Shown piece by piece: positions 5,251 to 6,544 of a stretch of 6,544 bases of DNA; the first letter of the stretch is position 1, and each line of letters starts with the position of its first letter. This DNA comes from JAKAFX01 sp049965715 (GTDB taxonomy: Archaea > Thermoplasmatota > Thermoplasmata > Thermoplasmatales > Thermoplasmataceae). A program made the position numbers and the translations under genes. A model generated the notes under the pieces. The model worked only from the letters and a program-made list of their open reading frames with translations, ran no database searches and was not told where the DNA came from. The DNA lies in assembly GCA_049965715.1 (NCBI GenBank), contig JBMFWA010000030.1, forward strand, positions 1 through 6,544, read 5' to 3'.

Positions 5251-5625
5251 ATGGAATCCAGAAAATCCCTGTCAATCTTGATAGCCCTGATTCTGACTCT
5301 TTTTGTCGGATTGTTATTTTACTACATCGTGACGCGTTCCTCTGAGGAGTTTTCAGGTCTTGCAATCATCGGGCTTCTTTCTCTGCTGTTTGCATTTATC
5401 GGGTATCTCCTCTATGCATTCATCGGGATCAGTATAGCGTTGAGAGGATTCGTCTGGGCATACTATATCTTTGGATTCGGCGCTCTATTCTACTCAGTCT
5501 TGGTCCTAAAGTTCAGTATCGTTTACCTCCTGCTTTTGCTACTTATGCTTGTCGTCTCTCTCGTTCTCATCAGGTGGAGAGTAGGAGCCGTACATAGCAT
5601 TCCTGTAAAAGGGGGAACCAGCTGA
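5251..5625 (+). CDS. Small four-helix integral membrane protein, function unknown
   Basis: A 124-residue, very hydrophobic protein with four predicted membrane helices at about 7-27, 36-58, 66-86 and 88-107. Charged residues cluster at the N-terminus (E2, R4, K5), in the first loop (R29, E32, E33), at R65, and at the C-terminus (R108, R110, K119). No zinc ribbon, catalytic motif or family signature is recognisable. It is the only integral membrane protein in the plus-strand cluster, so it may anchor the soluble SPFH, PH-like and ribbon proteins, as YdjG/YdjH do for YdjI in Bacillus. I see no sequence similarity to those, and the proposal rests on position alone. It could be an unrelated neighbour, since it has its own promoter. 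Nothing resembling a T-rich terminator follows. Confidence 0.65.
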   Translation: MESRKSLSILIALILTLFVGLLFYYIVTRSSEEFSGLAIIGLLSLLFAFIGYLLYAFIGISIALRGFVWAYYIFGFGALFYSVLVLKFSIVYLLLLLLMLVVSLVLIRWRVGAVHSIPVKGGTS

Positions 5626-5661
5626 ACATTCAGGTCTGTTATAAATCAAGAACTTCACCGG

Positions 5662-5684
5662 TATGATGAATAATTCATCGCATA
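5662..5684. repeat. Near-perfect palindrome in the convergent intergenic region
   Basis: GATGAAT (5665-5671) and ATTCATC (5673-5679) are exact complements around one base. The outer TATG/CATA pairs extend the stem if a 2-nt bulge (CG) is allowed. It lies 37 nt after the membrane gene and between genes reading toward each other. It could be a protein-binding palindrome or a 3'-end RNA hairpin. Confidence 0.4.
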
Positions 5685-5714
5685 ATATCTTTGAAAGTGG
5701 CCGTGCCAGCTTAT

Positions 5715-5739
5715 CTTATCAGACAACGTCTGCGATAGG
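5715..5739. repeat. Hairpin in the convergent intergenic region
   Basis: AGAC-AAC-GTCT (5721-5731) forms a tight stem-loop. A second helix, CTTATC with GATAGG (5715-5720/5734-5739, one G-U pair), stacks below it across a 2-nt bulge. It is 25 nt beyond the stop of the minus-strand gene and 90 nt beyond that of the plus-strand gene, so it may mark the 3' ends of both transcripts. Confidence 0.35.
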
Positions 5740-5763
5740 GAGAGAGTGTAGTGGTGAAGCCAA

Positions 5764-6141
5764 TCAAGTCACCTTCTCAAACGGCATCCTCGCAACATAT
5801 GGAATCAGTCCATCTACTGAAAAGAAATAGGTGATACCTACTTCTAGGTATATGCTCGTTACAATCAAGCTGTTGGCTTTATTGACAATTGTGTTTACTA
5901 TTCCCATGCCTTGCATAGAGACGTTCGGATAATCTATCATTGTGAATGAAGCGGCAAGGGAAATAGTGGAAACGGAGGTATCCATTAGGCCGGAAATCTC
6001 ATCCATTTCGGTGAGTGTGGATGAAATGGCTCCGCCATGGAATCCGGTGTAAGCAACTGCCATAAATGCAAATATCAGTCCTACGGGAGAAACAGTGGCT
6101 GGAGAAATTTTCTCAATTATGAACGAGCAGAAAATGATCAC
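5764..6141 (-). CDS. Single-pass membrane protein resembling FlaG/FlaF-type archaellum or pilus accessory proteins (tentative)
   Basis: A 125-residue frame starting with GTG at 6141-6139 and ending with TGA at 5766-5764. It begins with a short polar lead (E10-K11-I-S-P), then one hydrophobic helix (about 18-39). A Ser/Thr-rich stretch follows, then a beta-rich part with F-T-M-I-D-Y-P-N and V-N-T-I-V-N-K-A-N-S-L-I-V. The last two resemble the 'I-I-N-x-P-N ... V-x-N-T-G-x-S' pattern of FlaG/FlaF-like beta-sandwich proteins of the archaellum and type IV-pilus-like systems. This is resemblance by eye and distant. No archaellin, FlaH/I/J or prepilin peptidase gene is nearby, so it would be an orphan. 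No ribosome site is seen, and the frame is closed by TAA two codons before the GTG. Because an IS110 end lies just upstream, truncation or loss of its partners by insertion is possible. Confidence 0.4.
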   Translation of the reverse strand: MIIFCSFIIEKISPATVSPVGLIFAFMAVAYTGFHGGAISSTLTEMDEISGLMDTSVSTISLAASFTMIDYPNVSMQGMGIVNTIVNKANSLIVTSIYLEVGITYFFSVDGLIPYVARMPFEKVT

Positions 6142-6259
6142 AGGTATTTACTAAGAAGTGATGAGAGAATCATAATTTTAGGAAACACCAGGAATTCGCC
6201 CGATTTACAATTGCCGCAGATTCGAGACTGGATTGCTCCTATGAAAAAGGATATTCTGA
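6142..6259 (-). mobile_element. Probable non-coding right end of the IS110 element (boundary unknown)
   Basis: These 118 nt follow the IS110 transposase stop on the minus strand and must contain the element's right boundary, unless it runs on into the membrane-protein gene. IS110 elements lack obvious long terminal repeats and make little or no target duplication, so the tip cannot be set from one copy. In IS1111-type members the bridge RNA is coded on this side. No clear hairpin array is evident by eye. Confidence 0.35.
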
Positions 6260-6544
6260 CTATTTTGTAAGCAATTTCTTCCTTATTATTTTTACTGATT
6301 GCGCTATGCTGTCCGAAGCCTTTGCATTCAAGGCCTTCTGAGACATTGATTTCATCTTCCTCTCCGTCAGGGAATCAATCTTGTCTATGAACTCTGTGTT
6401 GTTCTTCAGCATTGTGAAGATATGCTCAGCCAGGATTCTTGCTATTGCAACTATTGCCCTGTTCCTTCCAACCCTCCTTACTATGCTGAGATACTTGGCT
6501 CTCAATTTCCTTGATCTCCTTATGGCTATGTGTGATGCAATGAC
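6260..6544 (-). CDS. IS110-family transposase, C-terminal fragment (5' end outside window)
   Basis: The frame enters from the right edge and stops at TAG 6262-6260, leaving about 94 C-terminal residues. They match the end of the IS116/IS110/IS902 (Transposase_20) domain: I-A-S-H-I-A...L-R-A-K-Y-L, then R-x-G-R-N-R-A-I-V-A-I-A-R-I-L-A-E-H-I-F-T-M-L-K, followed by the tail F-I-D-K-I-D-S-L-T-E-R-K-M-K-S-M known in archaeal copies. IS110 enzymes are DEDD/serine-type recombinases guided by an element-encoded bridge RNA. The catalytic residues lie outside the window. The TTG at 6505 is internal and not the start. The visible part has no stops or frameshifts. Confidence 0.8.
   Translation of the reverse strand, partial: VIASHIAIRRSRKLRAKYLSIVRRVGRNRAIVAIARILAEHIFTMLKNNTEFIDKIDSLTERKMKSMSQKALNAKASDSIAQSVKIIRKKLLTK

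Noticed and set aside
6158..6259. A C/D-box small RNA: GTGATGA at 6158-6164 and CTGA at 6256-6259
   Set aside because: The spacing of over 90 nt is too long for an archaeal C/D guide RNA, and no internal C'/D' boxes were found. ATGATGA at 5663 likewise lacks a D box.
6037..6270. A plus-strand 77-codon frame across the right intergenic region
   Set aside because: It overlaps the more protein-like minus-strand frame and the transposase stop, and its composition is not that of a folded or membrane protein.
6138..6365. A minus-strand frame of about 75 codons running from inside the transposase gene to TGA at 6140-6138, with an I-C-G-N-C motif, overlapping the GTG of the membrane protein
   Set aside because: It has no usable start codon, and its first half is a shadow frame of the transposase; the CxxC pair alone is not evidence of a zinc site.

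Overview
The window looks archaeal, most plausibly from a Thermoplasmata-type or similar acidophile/thermophile lineage. Arginine is coded largely by AGA/AGG and isoleucine often by ATA. TATA-like boxes sit about 25-40 nt ahead of several genes, some genes lack a Shine-Dalgarno site, and terminator-like sequence is T-rich without hairpins. The lineage is an inference; no marker gene is present.

Layout. Both edges are insertion sequences cut by the window border, with transposase C-termini pointing inward: an ISL3-family end at 1-267 (+ strand) and an IS110-family end at 6260-6544 (- strand). Between them lie a GTG-started secreted beta-helix protein (307-1428), a T-rich terminator, a free-standing mini HTH_10-type DNA-binding protein (1586-1786), a 365-nt intergenic region with interleaved inverted repeats and a promoter with a direct repeat (1787-2151), and then five same-strand genes (2152-5625). 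Downstream is a small intergenic region with two imperfect hairpins, and a minus-strand single-pass membrane protein that resembles FlaG/FlaF-type archaellum or pilus accessory proteins (5764-6141).

The core of interest is 2152-5625. It holds (i) a helical 'LPGYxGY' protein, (ii) a YdjI-like SPFH protein with a Gly/Met-rich linker and three C-terminal zinc ribbons, (iii) a zinc ribbon followed by a PH/GRAM-like domain, (iv) the reverse order, a PH/GRAM-like domain followed by a zinc ribbon, and (v) a small four-helix membrane protein. All five zinc ribbons have the same CX2C-X10-CX2C spacing. The first two genes are 3 nt apart and surely co-expressed. The next two are 71 nt apart behind their own promoter. 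The last has its own TATA box and Shine-Dalgarno site.

By analogy with the Bacillus YdjI/YdjG/YdjH-PspA neighbourhood, I infer a membrane-associated scaffold or envelope-stress module. PspA itself is absent, and the function of this archaeal version is not established by the sequence.
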